17,011 nt of DNA from Ruminococcus sp. CAG:254 (GCA_000433635.1 HF997933.1:1-17011), one strand, 5' to 3'; numbered from the stretch's first letter, positions 6,638 to 13,761 are shown. The notes: generated by a model not told the origin, from the letters alone. Numbers and translations are program-made.

Positions 6638-7723
6638 TTATAAAATCTCTGCTAAAATCGCATTGGACACCAGACACCCTTGCGGGGTCAATGCCACACG
6701 GTCATTCAAAAATTCCACCAATCCGCCAGCTGCATAACGCTGTAACTTTTGCAGCTGTTCTGTATGCAGCCAGCTGCATGGAATGCCCTTCCGCAACCGC
6801 AGCCCTAATAGAATCTGTTCTTCTCGGGTGCAGGGGTTGTCATCTTCCAATACTGTCGGCTGGGTTGCTGCCGCACAGAACGCCTGCAAATCCGAGGGCA
6901 CATAAAGCCGCTTTCCACCATAGCAGGAATGGGCAGATGCCCCAAACCCCAAATACGGTTCACAGTTCCAATACTTGCAGTTATGTCGGCTCTCATAGCC
7001 TGCCTTTGCAAAGTTGGAGATTTCATATTGCAAGAAACCAGCTGCTTGCAAGGTTTCCACTGTCTGCAAATAAAAATCTGCGGTTGCATCTTCATCCGGC
7101 AACTGCTGCACCCAGTTCATGGATGCAAACGGCGTTTCCGGCTCTACTTTTAACAGATAAGCCGAAATATGCTGAATTGGTAAAGCTGTCAATTGTGTTA
7201 AAGTGCCCTGCAATTCTGCCATTGTCTGCTTTGGCAATGCCAACATGACATCACAGGACAGATTCTGAAATCCAACGGCGGCGGCCTGCTCTACCGTTTC
7301 GATTGCGGTTTGAGCATCATGCAGCCGTCCCAAGCGTTTCAACTGCACATCAGAAAGCGACTGCACACCAATGGAAAGCCGATTGATGCCAATTTCTCGC
7401 AATTGTTGCAATGTTTTACGGTCAACCGTTGCCGGATTACATTCCAATGTAATTTCAGTCTGCCGGAGAGAAACCGTTCCGGCAATCGTCTGCAAAATCT
7501 CCTCCAACAGAGAAACAGGCAGCAGGGACGGCGTTCCACCGCCAAAATAAATCGTATCTACTGGCAAATCGGTCTGCATCTGCCGCAAGAACCGACAGAG
7601 TGCTGTTCCATACTGTTCCATTCGCTCTGCTGTCTGCGGAACGGAATAGAAATCACAATAGGAGCACTTCCGCACGCAAAACGGGACATGAATATAAATC
7701 CCCAGCGTGGATTCACTCGGCAT
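6638..7723 (-). CDS. hemW: Radical SAM protein HemW (heme chaperone)
   Basis: A 361-residue radical SAM protein of the HemW group, formerly called oxygen-independent coproporphyrinogen oxidase-like and now regarded as heme-trafficking chaperones. The radical SAM cluster motif is C16-X3-C20-X2-C23 (CVRKCSYCDF), followed by the SAM-binding GGGTPS (61-66). The sequence NCKYWNCEPYLGFGASAHS near 247-265 is typical of the family. Its length is close to usual. ATG 7723 lies 11 bases inside the end of the upstream gene, so translation is coupled. It is the last gene of the unit containing lepA, a pairing also known in bacilli and clostridia, and ends at the bidirectional terminator. Confidence 0.92.
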   Translation of the reverse strand: MPSESTLGIYIHVPFCVRKCSYCDFYSVPQTAERMEQYGTALCRFLRQMQTDLPVDTIYFGGGTPSLLPVSLLEEILQTIAGTVSLRQTEITLECNPATVDRKTLQQLREIGINRLSIGVQSLSDVQLKRLGRLHDAQTAIETVEQAAAVGFQNLSCDVMLALPKQTMAELQGTLTQLTALPIQHISAYLLKVEPETPFASMNWVQQLPDEDATADFYLQTVETLQAAGFLQYEISNFAKAGYESRHNCKYWNCEPYLGFGASAHSCYGGKRLYVPSDLQAFCAAATQPTVLEDDNPCTREEQILLGLRLRKGIPCSWLHTEQLQKLQRYAAGGLVEFLNDRVALTPQGCLVSNAILAEIL

Positions 7724-8048
7724 CGTTCCGCACCACTTTGGTCAGCGGACAGAAAAATGCATCAAACAGCATCGAAAGCAGCCATGCTACTATAATCGTT
7801 CCTGCCATAATCAAATATGCCTTGGCATCGCTGTTTTCAATGAAATAAGTTGCAAATACAACGATCACAGCAACTACCATCAGCACTGTCCGGACAATGG
7901 CAGAAGTCTTGCCATTGACAGCCCGTCTACCGCAGGCTTTGCAGACTCTGCCTTTGGTGTTCATGTTGCCAGCAAGGGCTTTGGTCAGGGGATTAAAAGA
8001 CTTTTTGCCACAATAAGGGCAATCATAAATCGAATGTTTTTCCGCCAT
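7713..8048 (-). CDS. Zinc-ribbon protein with two membrane helices
   Basis: A 111-residue small protein, not recognised as a named family. Residues 10-39 form a four-cysteine zinc ribbon: C10-X2-C13 (CPYCGKK) and C36-X2-C39 (CKACGRR). Two hydrophobic helices follow at about 51-70 and 77-96, so it is likely a membrane protein with the zinc ribbon on the cytoplasmic side. Its start has AAAGGAA about 8 bases upstream. It lies 17 bases after lepA and overlaps hemW by 11 bases, and so belongs to the same transcript. Confidence 0.75.
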   Translation of the reverse strand: MAEKHSIYDCPYCGKKSFNPLTKALAGNMNTKGRVCKACGRRAVNGKTSAIVRTVLMVVAVIVVFATYFIENSDAKAYLIMAGTIIVAWLLSMLFDAFFCPLTKVVRNDAE

Positions 8049-8065
8049 AAGAGTTCCTTTCTCTA

Positions 8066-9865
8066 TTATTCTTCATCCAATTTCAGCACGCTCATGAAAG
8101 CTTCCTGCGGAACTTCTACTGTACCCAGCTGCCGCATCCGCTTCTTGCCTTCCTTTTGCTTCTCCAGCAGCTTCTTCTTTCTGGTAATGTCACCGCCGTA
8201 GCACTTCGCCAAGACATCCTTCCGCATTGCCTTAATCGTTTCTCTTGCAATAATCTTTCCGCCAATGGCTGCCTGTACTGGCACTTCAAACAGCTGCCGT
8301 GGAATGTTTTCCTTCAGCTTCTCTACAATCTTTCTTGCACGTTCATATGCCTTATCCTTATGAATGATAAATGACAGGGCATCAATCACATCGCCATTCA
8401 GCAGAATGTCCAGCTTAACCAGCTGAGAAGCAGCGTAGCCCGTCACTTCATAGTCAAAAGATGCATAGCCCTTTGTTCGGGATTTCAGCACATCGAAGAA
8501 ATCATATACAATTTCATTCAGCGGCAAGTGATACTTCAAGGATACACGAGTATCATCCAAATACTGCATATCCAGAAATACACCACGTCGATTCTGGCAC
8601 AGTTCCATGACATTTCCCACATAATCCGGCGGTGTCAGGATTTCTGCCTTGACCATTGGTTCTTCTGCCAGCTGAATCAAAGCCGGGTCTGGGTAATTGG
8701 TCGGGTTGTCAATCATCTCTACATCCCCGTTTGTCATCGTAACCCGATAAATAACAGATGGTGCAGTGGTAATCAAGTCCAAATTATATTCCCGTTCCAA
8801 CCGTTCCTGAATAATTTCCATATGCAGCAGACCCAAGAATCCGCAGCGGAATCCGAAGCCCAGTGCAATGGATGTTTCCGGTTCAAAGGACAAAGAGGCA
8901 TCGTTCAGCTGCAACTTCTCTAGTGCTTCCCGCAAATCGCCATACTTTGCACCATCTGCCGGATAGATACCAGAGAACACCATCGGATTGACTTTTCGAT
9001 AACCCGGCAGCGGTTCTGCACAAGGATTGTCTGCCAGTGTCACCGTGTCACCAACTTGTGTATCACCAATGCTCTTAATGGAGGCGGACAGATAGCCAAC
9101 TTCGCCAGCAGAAAGCTGCCCAACATTGACCAACCGCTTTGTATCCATATAGCCAGCTTCTACAATGGTAAATTCTGCACCCGTTGCCATCAGGCGAATG
9201 GTATCGCCGACTTTGACCGTTCCCTCTTTGACACGAATATAAATTACAACACCCTTATAGGCATCATAATAGCTGTCGAAAATCAGGGCTTTCAGCGGTG
9301 CGTTCGGGTCGCCGTTCGGGGCAGGAATATCCGTGACAATACGTTCCATCACTTCGCCAATGTTGATTCCCTCTTTGGCGGAAATCCGTGGAGCATCCAT
9401 TGCCGGAATCCCGATGACGCTTTCGATTTCCTGACAAACCCGTTCCGGGTCAGCCGCCGGCAGGTCAATCTTATTGACAACTGGAACGACTTCCAAATCA
9501 TGTTCAATTGCCAGATAGGTATTTGCCAAGGTCTGAGCTTCAATGCCCTGCGAAGCATCGACAACCAGAATTGCCCCCTCACAGGCTGCCAAACTTCTGG
9601 ACACTTCATAGTTAAAGTCCACGTGTCCTGGCGTATCAATCAGGTTAAACACATAGGTTTTCCCGTCTTTTGCCTTGTAATTCAGGCGGACAGCACGGGC
9701 TTTGATGGTAATGCCCCGTTCCCGTTCGATGTCCATATTGTCCAGAATCTGTTCTTCCATGTCCCGCTTTGCAACCGTAAAAGTCTGTTCAAGAATCCGG
9801 TCTGCCAGTGTGGATTTTCCGTGGTCAATATGGGCGATAATGCAAAAATTCCGAATTTGTTCCAT
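8066..9865 (-). CDS. lepA: Elongation factor 4 (LepA), ribosome back-translocating GTPase
   Basis: A 599-residue translational GTPase, the usual length for LepA/EF4. It acts on the ribosome and is linked to initiation and subunit biogenesis or back-translocation. The G motifs are in place: AHIDHGKST (11-19), ERERGITI (47-54), DTPGH (77-81) and NKID (131-134). The C-terminal part carries the LepA-specific domain, with the conserved basic segment GGDITRKKKLLEKQKEGKK near the end. The start is ATG 9865 (MEQIRNF), supported by AAGGAGA about 10 bases upstream and by the usual N-terminus. A longer reading frame to 9934 would run into the upstream gene and has no ribosome-binding site. It follows the YcxB-like gene by 26 bases. 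Confidence 0.97.
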   Translation of the reverse strand: MEQIRNFCIIAHIDHGKSTLADRILEQTFTVAKRDMEEQILDNMDIERERGITIKARAVRLNYKAKDGKTYVFNLIDTPGHVDFNYEVSRSLAACEGAILVVDASQGIEAQTLANTYLAIEHDLEVVPVVNKIDLPAADPERVCQEIESVIGIPAMDAPRISAKEGINIGEVMERIVTDIPAPNGDPNAPLKALIFDSYYDAYKGVVIYIRVKEGTVKVGDTIRLMATGAEFTIVEAGYMDTKRLVNVGQLSAGEVGYLSASIKSIGDTQVGDTVTLADNPCAEPLPGYRKVNPMVFSGIYPADGAKYGDLREALEKLQLNDASLSFEPETSIALGFGFRCGFLGLLHMEIIQERLEREYNLDLITTAPSVIYRVTMTNGDVEMIDNPTNYPDPALIQLAEEPMVKAEILTPPDYVGNVMELCQNRRGVFLDMQYLDDTRVSLKYHLPLNEIVYDFFDVLKSRTKGYASFDYEVTGYAASQLVKLDILLNGDVIDALSFIIHKDKAYERARKIVEKLKENIPRQLFEVPVQAAIGGKIIARETIKAMRKDVLAKCYGGDITRKKKLLEKQKEGKKRMRQLGTVEVPQEAFMSVLKLDEE

Positions 9866-9891
9866 GCTATTTGGTTCTCCTTGTCGTTGGT

Positions 9892-10431
9892 TCAGCGAAT
9901 GCCTTTGCAGTGTGCCAATTTTTCTTGCAGGCACGCCATGACTTGCACGTCATCATTTGGCTGAAACGCATTCCGCTTTAAAATATAAGTGCTGTTCGTG
10001 GATTTTACATACAGGAAAAAATAAGTGTCATCCTGTAAAAATCGAGTAATATCCGAATAGGGCAGCTGCAAATCTCTACCATCTGGAATCCCTTCATCCC
10101 GAATTTTCAGCATCTGCGGCTGAAAATAATAGTGATTGATGAGCGGTGCAGACGAATTGCAGAGCTGCTGGGTAACTTGCTTCAATACTTTTTTGTTGCT
10201 CCAGATGGGCATAATCAGCAAAAATCCGGCAACCAGTGCACAGAATAAAATCCCATAGAAATAGCTTTGTATCCATGTTCCAAGTATCATTAAATAGCCG
10301 ATTTGCCAAATTGCACCCAGCAAAAAAAGTCCGGCAATGAGATAACGAGCAAGTTGCCCTTGCCGATTCATTGCCTTTTGCATTGCCATCACAGCCGGCA
10401 CTGTGACTTCTGTTTTATTTTCCAGTATCAT
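9892..10431 (-). CDS. YcxB-like membrane protein
   Basis: A 179-residue protein with two membrane helices (about 30-50 and 55-77) and a cytoplasmic C-terminal domain of about 100 residues. The C-terminal pattern, LPYSDITRFLQDDTYFFLYV (123-142) then a short strand and ILKRNAF (150-156), resembles the YcxB-like domain. That domain is common in Firmicutes membrane proteins of unknown role. ATG 10431 is preferred over the in-frame GTG at 10440, because that GTG overlaps the Shine-Dalgarno AAAGGAG, which is 8 bases from ATG 10431. It is the first gene after the promoter at 10464-10493, and so leads the lepA unit. Confidence 0.7.
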   Translation of the reverse strand: MILENKTEVTVPAVMAMQKAMNRQGQLARYLIAGLFLLGAIWQIGYLMILGTWIQSYFYGILFCALVAGFLLIMPIWSNKKVLKQVTQQLCNSSAPLINHYYFQPQMLKIRDEGIPDGRDLQLPYSDITRFLQDDTYFFLYVKSTNSTYILKRNAFQPNDDVQVMACLQEKLAHCKGIR

Positions 10432-10453
10432 TGTGCACACTCCTTTCGGGTTC

Positions 10454-10505
10454 TGTGATTGTTATTATAGCACATTTTCCCGTTTCTTGTAAAGTATCAA
10501 TCACA
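10454..10505. repeat. 8-bp inverted repeat bracketing the lepA-unit promoter
   Basis: TGTGATTG (10454-10461) and CAATCACA (10498-10505) are perfect inverted copies. One lies at the expected start of transcription, and the other lies just upstream of the -35 box, 44 bp away. The similarity continues weakly outward and inward (TnTGTGATTGnTA). The placement suggests a two-site operator for a regulator. Confidence 0.5.
10464..10493 (-). promoter_or_regulatory. Promoter of the YcxB-like/lepA/hemW unit
   Basis: On the - strand, -35 TTTACA (10488-10493) and a perfect -10 TATAAT (10464-10469) are separated by 18 bp, with an extended -10 TGC. Initiation near 10457 leaves a leader of about 25 bases. 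The HxlR gene ends 21 bases upstream of the -35 box. Confidence 0.85.
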
Positions 10506-10514
10506 AATCTACGT

Positions 10515-10889
10515 TCAGCGGTAATCACACTTTTCACATTGAATCATTGGGTGTATTTGTTCCTCTTTGTGATATGCCCCAGCCCATTGACAAATCTGCT
10601 GTAAAATCGGCACAACAGACGTTCCCTTTTCCGTCAGCTGGTATTCCACTCTTGGCGGAATTTCATCGTAAGAAGTTCGGAGCACCATGCCGTCTGCTAT
10701 AAGTTCTTTCAACGTCGATGACAGCACTGCATCCGTAATATTCCCCATTTCTTTCCGCAAAACGCTATACCGGAGCGGTGCTTGTGCTGCCAGCACGCAA
10801 ATAATTCGAGATTTCCACTTTCCGCCGAAGGTCGCAAGCCCATATTCCAGCGGACAGCGAATATCTTTTTCCATTTTGGGTTGATACAC
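10515..10889 (-). CDS. HxlR-family transcriptional regulator
   Basis: A 124-residue winged-helix DNA-binding protein of the HxlR/MarR-like class, dimeric regulators that often sense redox or reactive electrophiles. The family signature CPLEYGLATFGGKWKSRII (12-30) is followed by the recognition region LRYSVLRKEMGNITDAVLSS (39-58), then LKEL, and by the wing VEYQLTEKGTSVVPIL (81-96). GTG 10889 is chosen as start because AAAGGAG (10899-10905) lies 9 bases upstream; an earlier in-frame ATG at 10946 lacks such a site. C12 is at the position of the conserved N-terminal cysteine. The C-terminus carries an extra CEKC pair (118-121). It ends just before the lepA-unit promoter, with no terminator between, so some read-through is likely. 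Confidence 0.88.
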   Translation of the reverse strand: MYQPKMEKDIRCPLEYGLATFGGKWKSRIICVLAAQAPLRYSVLRKEMGNITDAVLSSTLKELIADGMVLRTSYDEIPPRVEYQLTEKGTSVVPILQQICQWAGAYHKEEQIHPMIQCEKCDYR

Positions 10890-10915
10890 GAATGATTTCT
10901 CCTTTCTGGTTTGAT

Positions 10916-10947
10916 TTTGTTTTCCACAAGCCACTTTGCTTTCCACA
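10916..10947. repeat. Two direct repeats upstream of the HxlR gene
   Basis: TTTGTTTTCCACA (10916-10928) and TTTGCTTTCCACA (10935-10947) differ at one base and repeat every 19 bp. They lie 11 bases upstream of the HxlR Shine-Dalgarno, in the probable promoter region, where no consensus -10 is evident. They may be regulator-binding sites. Confidence 0.35.
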
Positions 10948-10980
10948 GTTACTTGGATTTTCCGAGCAGCCGATTTTCAC

Positions 10981-11017
10981 AAAAAGCCGGTACAGGCATT
11001 GCTGCCCATACCGGCTT
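10981..11017 (-). terminator. Terminator of the ispH-S1 operon
   Basis: On the - strand, a 9-bp outer stem (AAGCCGGTA with TACCGGCTT, 11009-11017 and 10984-10992) encloses an inner GGCA/TGCC stem capped by a GCAA tetraloop. A U-run follows at 10981-10985. It lies about 30 bases after the stop codon of the fusion gene. Confidence 0.88.
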
Positions 11018-11046
11018 CTGTTACTGCTTGTTCAAACGGTCAATGC

Positions 11047-12996
11047 TTATTCAGCATCTTCGCCTTCTGCTTCGTCTTCGAGCAGAGCACGCATCGAAAT
11101 ACTAATCCGCTTGTTGTCGATGTCGATGTCGATAATCTTTACCTTTACAACATCACCGATTGCAACGATATCCTTTACATTTTCAACCCGCTTGTCAGCC
11201 AGCTGAGAAATGTGAATCAGACCGTCTACACCATCCATAATCTGTGCGAATGCACCGAACGGAGTGATGGAAACGATGGTTGCATCTACGATATCGCCAA
11301 CTTTGTAGGTAGCCTTAAACTTTTCCCACGGGTTGTCTTCGGTCTTCTTGTAGCCCAAAGAAATGCGGTTGTTTTCCGGATCCAGTTCCTTGATGTAAAC
11401 TTCGATTACATCGCCAACCTTAACAACTTCACTCGGATGCTTGATCCGCTTCCAGGACAGTTCAGAAATGTGAACCATACCGTCGATGCCGCCCAGGTCT
11501 ACAAATGCACCATAGCTGGTCAAGGACTTTACTTCGCCCTTGTAAGTTGCACCAACTTCTGCAGTTTCCCAGAACTTTTCCTTTGCAGCTTCCTTTTCAG
11601 CCTTCTGTACGGCACGAATGGAGCCAACTGCTCTTCTTCTGTGTTCGTTGACTTCGAGAATTACAAACCGAACCTTGGTCTTTACCAGTGTATCCAGTTC
11701 AGCCCCTCTCGGCAGACCGCTCTGGGATGCCGGAATGAATACCCGTACGCCAGCGTAAGCAACGATGATGCCGCCCTTTACAACGCCCTGTACAGTGCCT
11801 TCCAGTACGGTATCATTTTCCTTTGCAGCTACGATTTCTTCGAAGCCCTTCTGTTCGTCAACCTTCTTCTTAGACAGGGTTGCAGTACCATCCTGGTCAT
11901 TGGTCTGGATGACAATCAGATCCAGTTCGTCACCAACATTGACAACATCAGCCGGCTTCAGGGACGGATCATCGGTCAGTTCAGAAAGCGGAACATAGCC
12001 TGTATACTTTGTGCCAGTGTCTACAATTGCTTCCGTGTTGTTTACCGCAGCCACAGTACCCTTGACTTTTTCCCCTTTATGTATTTTCTTGAAGGACTGA
12101 TCCAGTGCCTCCGCAAAATTGATGTCCTCTTCATCGTGACGTTCCATGATTTCGCTCATTGTCGATTCTACCTCCTTAATGATGTGTGCCGGCGTGGACG
12201 CACCGGCGGTAATGCCGATTTTCTCCGCATTACATAGGTCTAAAGTGTAAAGCTCGTCCGCCGTTTCAATATGATAAGACCGGCAGTTCTGCTTGCAGAC
12301 ATCGAACAGCTTCACAGTATTGGAACTGTGCTTGCCGCCGACAATAATCATCAAATCAGAACTGCGGGACAAAGTATCTGCATCTGACTGCCGCACTTGC
12401 GTTGCATGGCAGATGGTATCATAAACCATAATGTTCGGGTCGTCGCTGGGAAGCAACGCCATACACCTTTCCCATACTAATATATTATACGTTGTTTGGG
12501 CAACAATTGCAAGCTTTTTTTTTAAATTTTCATAATTTGTTTTAAAAAAATGGTCGAGGGCTGCGGAATCTGCAAAAACGGTGCAATTTTCTCCGCAATG
12601 TCCGACAATCGCCTGCACTTCCGGATGGTTTTTGTCGCCTGCAATCAAAATATAATCGCCTGCAAGAGTATGTTTCTCTACAATCTTATGAATTTTCGAT
12701 ACAAAGGGACAAGTTGCATTGATGCAGGGATTGCCGGCAGCGGCAATGGCATCTTCTACTTGCTTGCTGACCCCGTGGGAACGAATGACAATGCATTCTT
12801 CCGGTTCCAGCTCGGAAACATCCTCCACAATCCGTGCCCCCTTCTGACAGAGGTCATCCACAACTGTTTGATTGTGGATGATTGGCCCTAAAGTTGCAAC
12901 GTGGGGATATTGCTCCAGTGCTTCGTAAGTCATCCGCACGGCACGGTCTACGCCGAAGCAAAAGCCGGCAGATTTTGCAATGGTAATCTGTTTCAT
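11047..12996 (-). CDS. ispH: IspH (HMBPP reductase) fused to a four-domain ribosomal protein S1
   Basis: A 649-residue fusion known from Clostridia. Residues 1-280 are 4-hydroxy-3-methylbut-2-enyl diphosphate reductase, the last step of the MEP isoprenoid pathway. The [4Fe-4S] cysteines are C13, C96 and C196. The substrate residues H41, H74, H124 and E126 and the SSN motif (224-226) are all present. Residues 303-640 hold four S1 RNA-binding domains (about 306-376, 393-461, 480-550 and 565-636). The last two are most typical (YGAFVDLGGIDGMVHISELS and FGAFAQIMDGVDGLIHISQL). An acidic tail ends the protein. ATG 12996 overlaps the plsC stop (ATGA), so translation is coupled. An internal ribosome-binding site and a promoter-like element suggest that S1 may also be made alone. 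Confidence 0.96.
   Translation of the reverse strand: MKQITIAKSAGFCFGVDRAVRMTYEALEQYPHVATLGPIIHNQTVVDDLCQKGARIVEDVSELEPEECIVIRSHGVSKQVEDAIAAAGNPCINATCPFVSKIHKIVEKHTLAGDYILIAGDKNHPEVQAIVGHCGENCTVFADSAALDHFFKTNYENLKKKLAIVAQTTYNILVWERCMALLPSDDPNIMVYDTICHATQVRQSDADTLSRSSDLMIIVGGKHSSNTVKLFDVCKQNCRSYHIETADELYTLDLCNAEKIGITAGASTPAHIIKEVESTMSEIMERHDEEDINFAEALDQSFKKIHKGEKVKGTVAAVNNTEAIVDTGTKYTGYVPLSELTDDPSLKPADVVNVGDELDLIVIQTNDQDGTATLSKKKVDEQKGFEEIVAAKENDTVLEGTVQGVVKGGIIVAYAGVRVFIPASQSGLPRGAELDTLVKTKVRFVILEVNEHRRRAVGSIRAVQKAEKEAAKEKFWETAEVGATYKGEVKSLTSYGAFVDLGGIDGMVHISELSWKRIKHPSEVVKVGDVIEVYIKELDPENNRISLGYKKTEDNPWEKFKATYKVGDIVDATIVSITPFGAFAQIMDGVDGLIHISQLADKRVENVKDIVAIGDVVKVKIIDIDIDNKRISISMRALLEDEAEGEDAE
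12157..12177 (-). promoter_or_regulatory. Internal ribosome-binding site and ATG at the IspH/S1 junction
   Basis: On the - strand, AAGGAGG (12171-12177) lies 11 bases before an in-frame ATG (12157-12159, residue M280), exactly where IspH ends and the S1 part begins. Initiation here would give a 370-residue protein with all four S1 domains, a normal size for free S1 in Firmicutes. The site also encodes IKEVESTM in the fusion. Confidence 0.55.
12484..12512 (-). promoter_or_regulatory. Candidate internal promoter in the ispH part
   Basis: On the - strand, TTGCAA (12507-12512) and a perfect TATAAT (12484-12489) are 17 bp apart. The bases just upstream, to about 12550, are an unusual AT-rich patch with A- and T-runs, like an UP element, inside an otherwise balanced gene. 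It would produce a transcript covering the S1 part with a leader of roughly 320 bases. Confidence 0.45.
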
Positions 12997-13748
12997 TCCT
13001 GCTGCTCCTTTGCTGCCTGCTCTGCAGCGGCTTCTTCCTGATGGTGGATGGTTTCCAGCCGTTCTGCCCGATGGCGGTCAACTGCTGACTGCTTGTGCGG
13101 CTGGTCGTGTTTAATCGGGAATGGCGGATTTTCTTCTACCAGCTCCCGAATTGCCTGCATGATGTCCTGTTTCATCTGCCGCATTTCTCTCGGTGTGGAT
13201 TCCGGTGTCAAACCGTAATCAGATGCATAAATCGGCTTCCCCAGCCGAACACAGATTTTACTGCGAAAGTGCAGGTTGTTGGAATTGAAAATCAAACCCA
13301 CAGGAATGACAGGCTTTCCGCTTTTGGCTGCCAGCACGCAAACGCCGCTTTTCCCGCTGCCAACTTTTCCATCTGTATGGCGAGTGCCCTCTGGAAAAAT
13401 CGTCAGGTGACGGTTATTGTCCAGCCGCTTCACTGCTTCTGATAGCATATCATAGTTGGGGTCGGCTTTCCACGTTGCCGGAAACGCTCCCATAAACCAG
13501 ATAAACCGTGCAAAGACTTTATGCTTGAACAGCTCCTCTTTGGCGATATAATTGAATGGATGCGGTGCACCCATTGCCACGAGTACTGGATCTAAATAGC
13601 TGCGGTGGTTCGAGGCAAAGATAGCAGATTCCGTTTTGGGCGGTGCATTTTCTCTGCCCTCAAATTGAATGTCATAATAGAAAAAGAATGCAAACCGCAC
13701 GATGTAATAGGCAAGCCGATAAAAAAATGCAACGATGTGGTTGTACAA
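12993..13748 (-). CDS. plsC: 1-acyl-sn-glycerol-3-phosphate acyltransferase (PlsC-like)
   Basis: Transfers an acyl chain to lysophosphatidate in the membrane to make phosphatidic acid for phospholipids. The 251-residue protein has a hydrophobic N-terminus (6-25). Its catalytic motif is NHRSYLD (H48 and D53, the HX4D pair), and FPEGTR (118-123) and VIPVGL (147-152) are also present. The usual motif II arginine (FPVDR type) is missing; the equivalent stretch is GAFPATWKAD (87-96). A charged His/Glu/Gln-rich tail of about 40 residues (211-251) lies beyond the domain. TTG 13748 is taken as start because AAGGAGG (13757-13763) lies 8 bases upstream. That site overlaps the cmk stop codon, so the two are probably translationally coupled. 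The end overlaps ispH-S1 by 4 bases. Confidence 0.88.
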   Translation of the reverse strand: MYNHIVAFFYRLAYYIVRFAFFFYYDIQFEGRENAPPKTESAIFASNHRSYLDPVLVAMGAPHPFNYIAKEELFKHKVFARFIWFMGAFPATWKADPNYDMLSEAVKRLDNNRHLTIFPEGTRHTDGKVGSGKSGVCVLAAKSGKPVIPVGLIFNSNNLHFRSKICVRLGKPIYASDYGLTPESTPREMRQMKQDIMQAIRELVEENPPFPIKHDQPHKQSAVDRHRAERLETIHHQEEAAAEQAAKEQQE

Positions 13749-13761
13749 ACTGAACGCCTCC

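Noticed and set aside
6601..7248. 215-codon + frame opposite hemW
   Set aside because: Starts inside the terminator hairpin and is antisense to hemW, with no recognisable domain.
9866..9934. Longer N-terminus of lepA
   Set aside because: It would overlap the upstream gene and has no ribosome-binding site; LepA proteins normally begin at the MEQIRNF-like sequence.
9056..9964. 302-codon open frame on the + strand opposite lepA
   Set aside because: Antisense shadow of lepA, with no family resemblance and no start signal.
10890..10946. Longer N-terminus of the HxlR protein from ATG 10946
   Set aside because: The AAAGGAG lies inside this extension and is correctly spaced for GTG 10889; HxlR proteins usually start close to the CPLEY motif.
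10936..12237. 433-codon open frame on the + strand opposite ispH-S1
   Set aside because: Antisense shadow of the well-supported fusion gene, with low-complexity, cysteine- and phenylalanine-rich translation and no ribosome-binding site.
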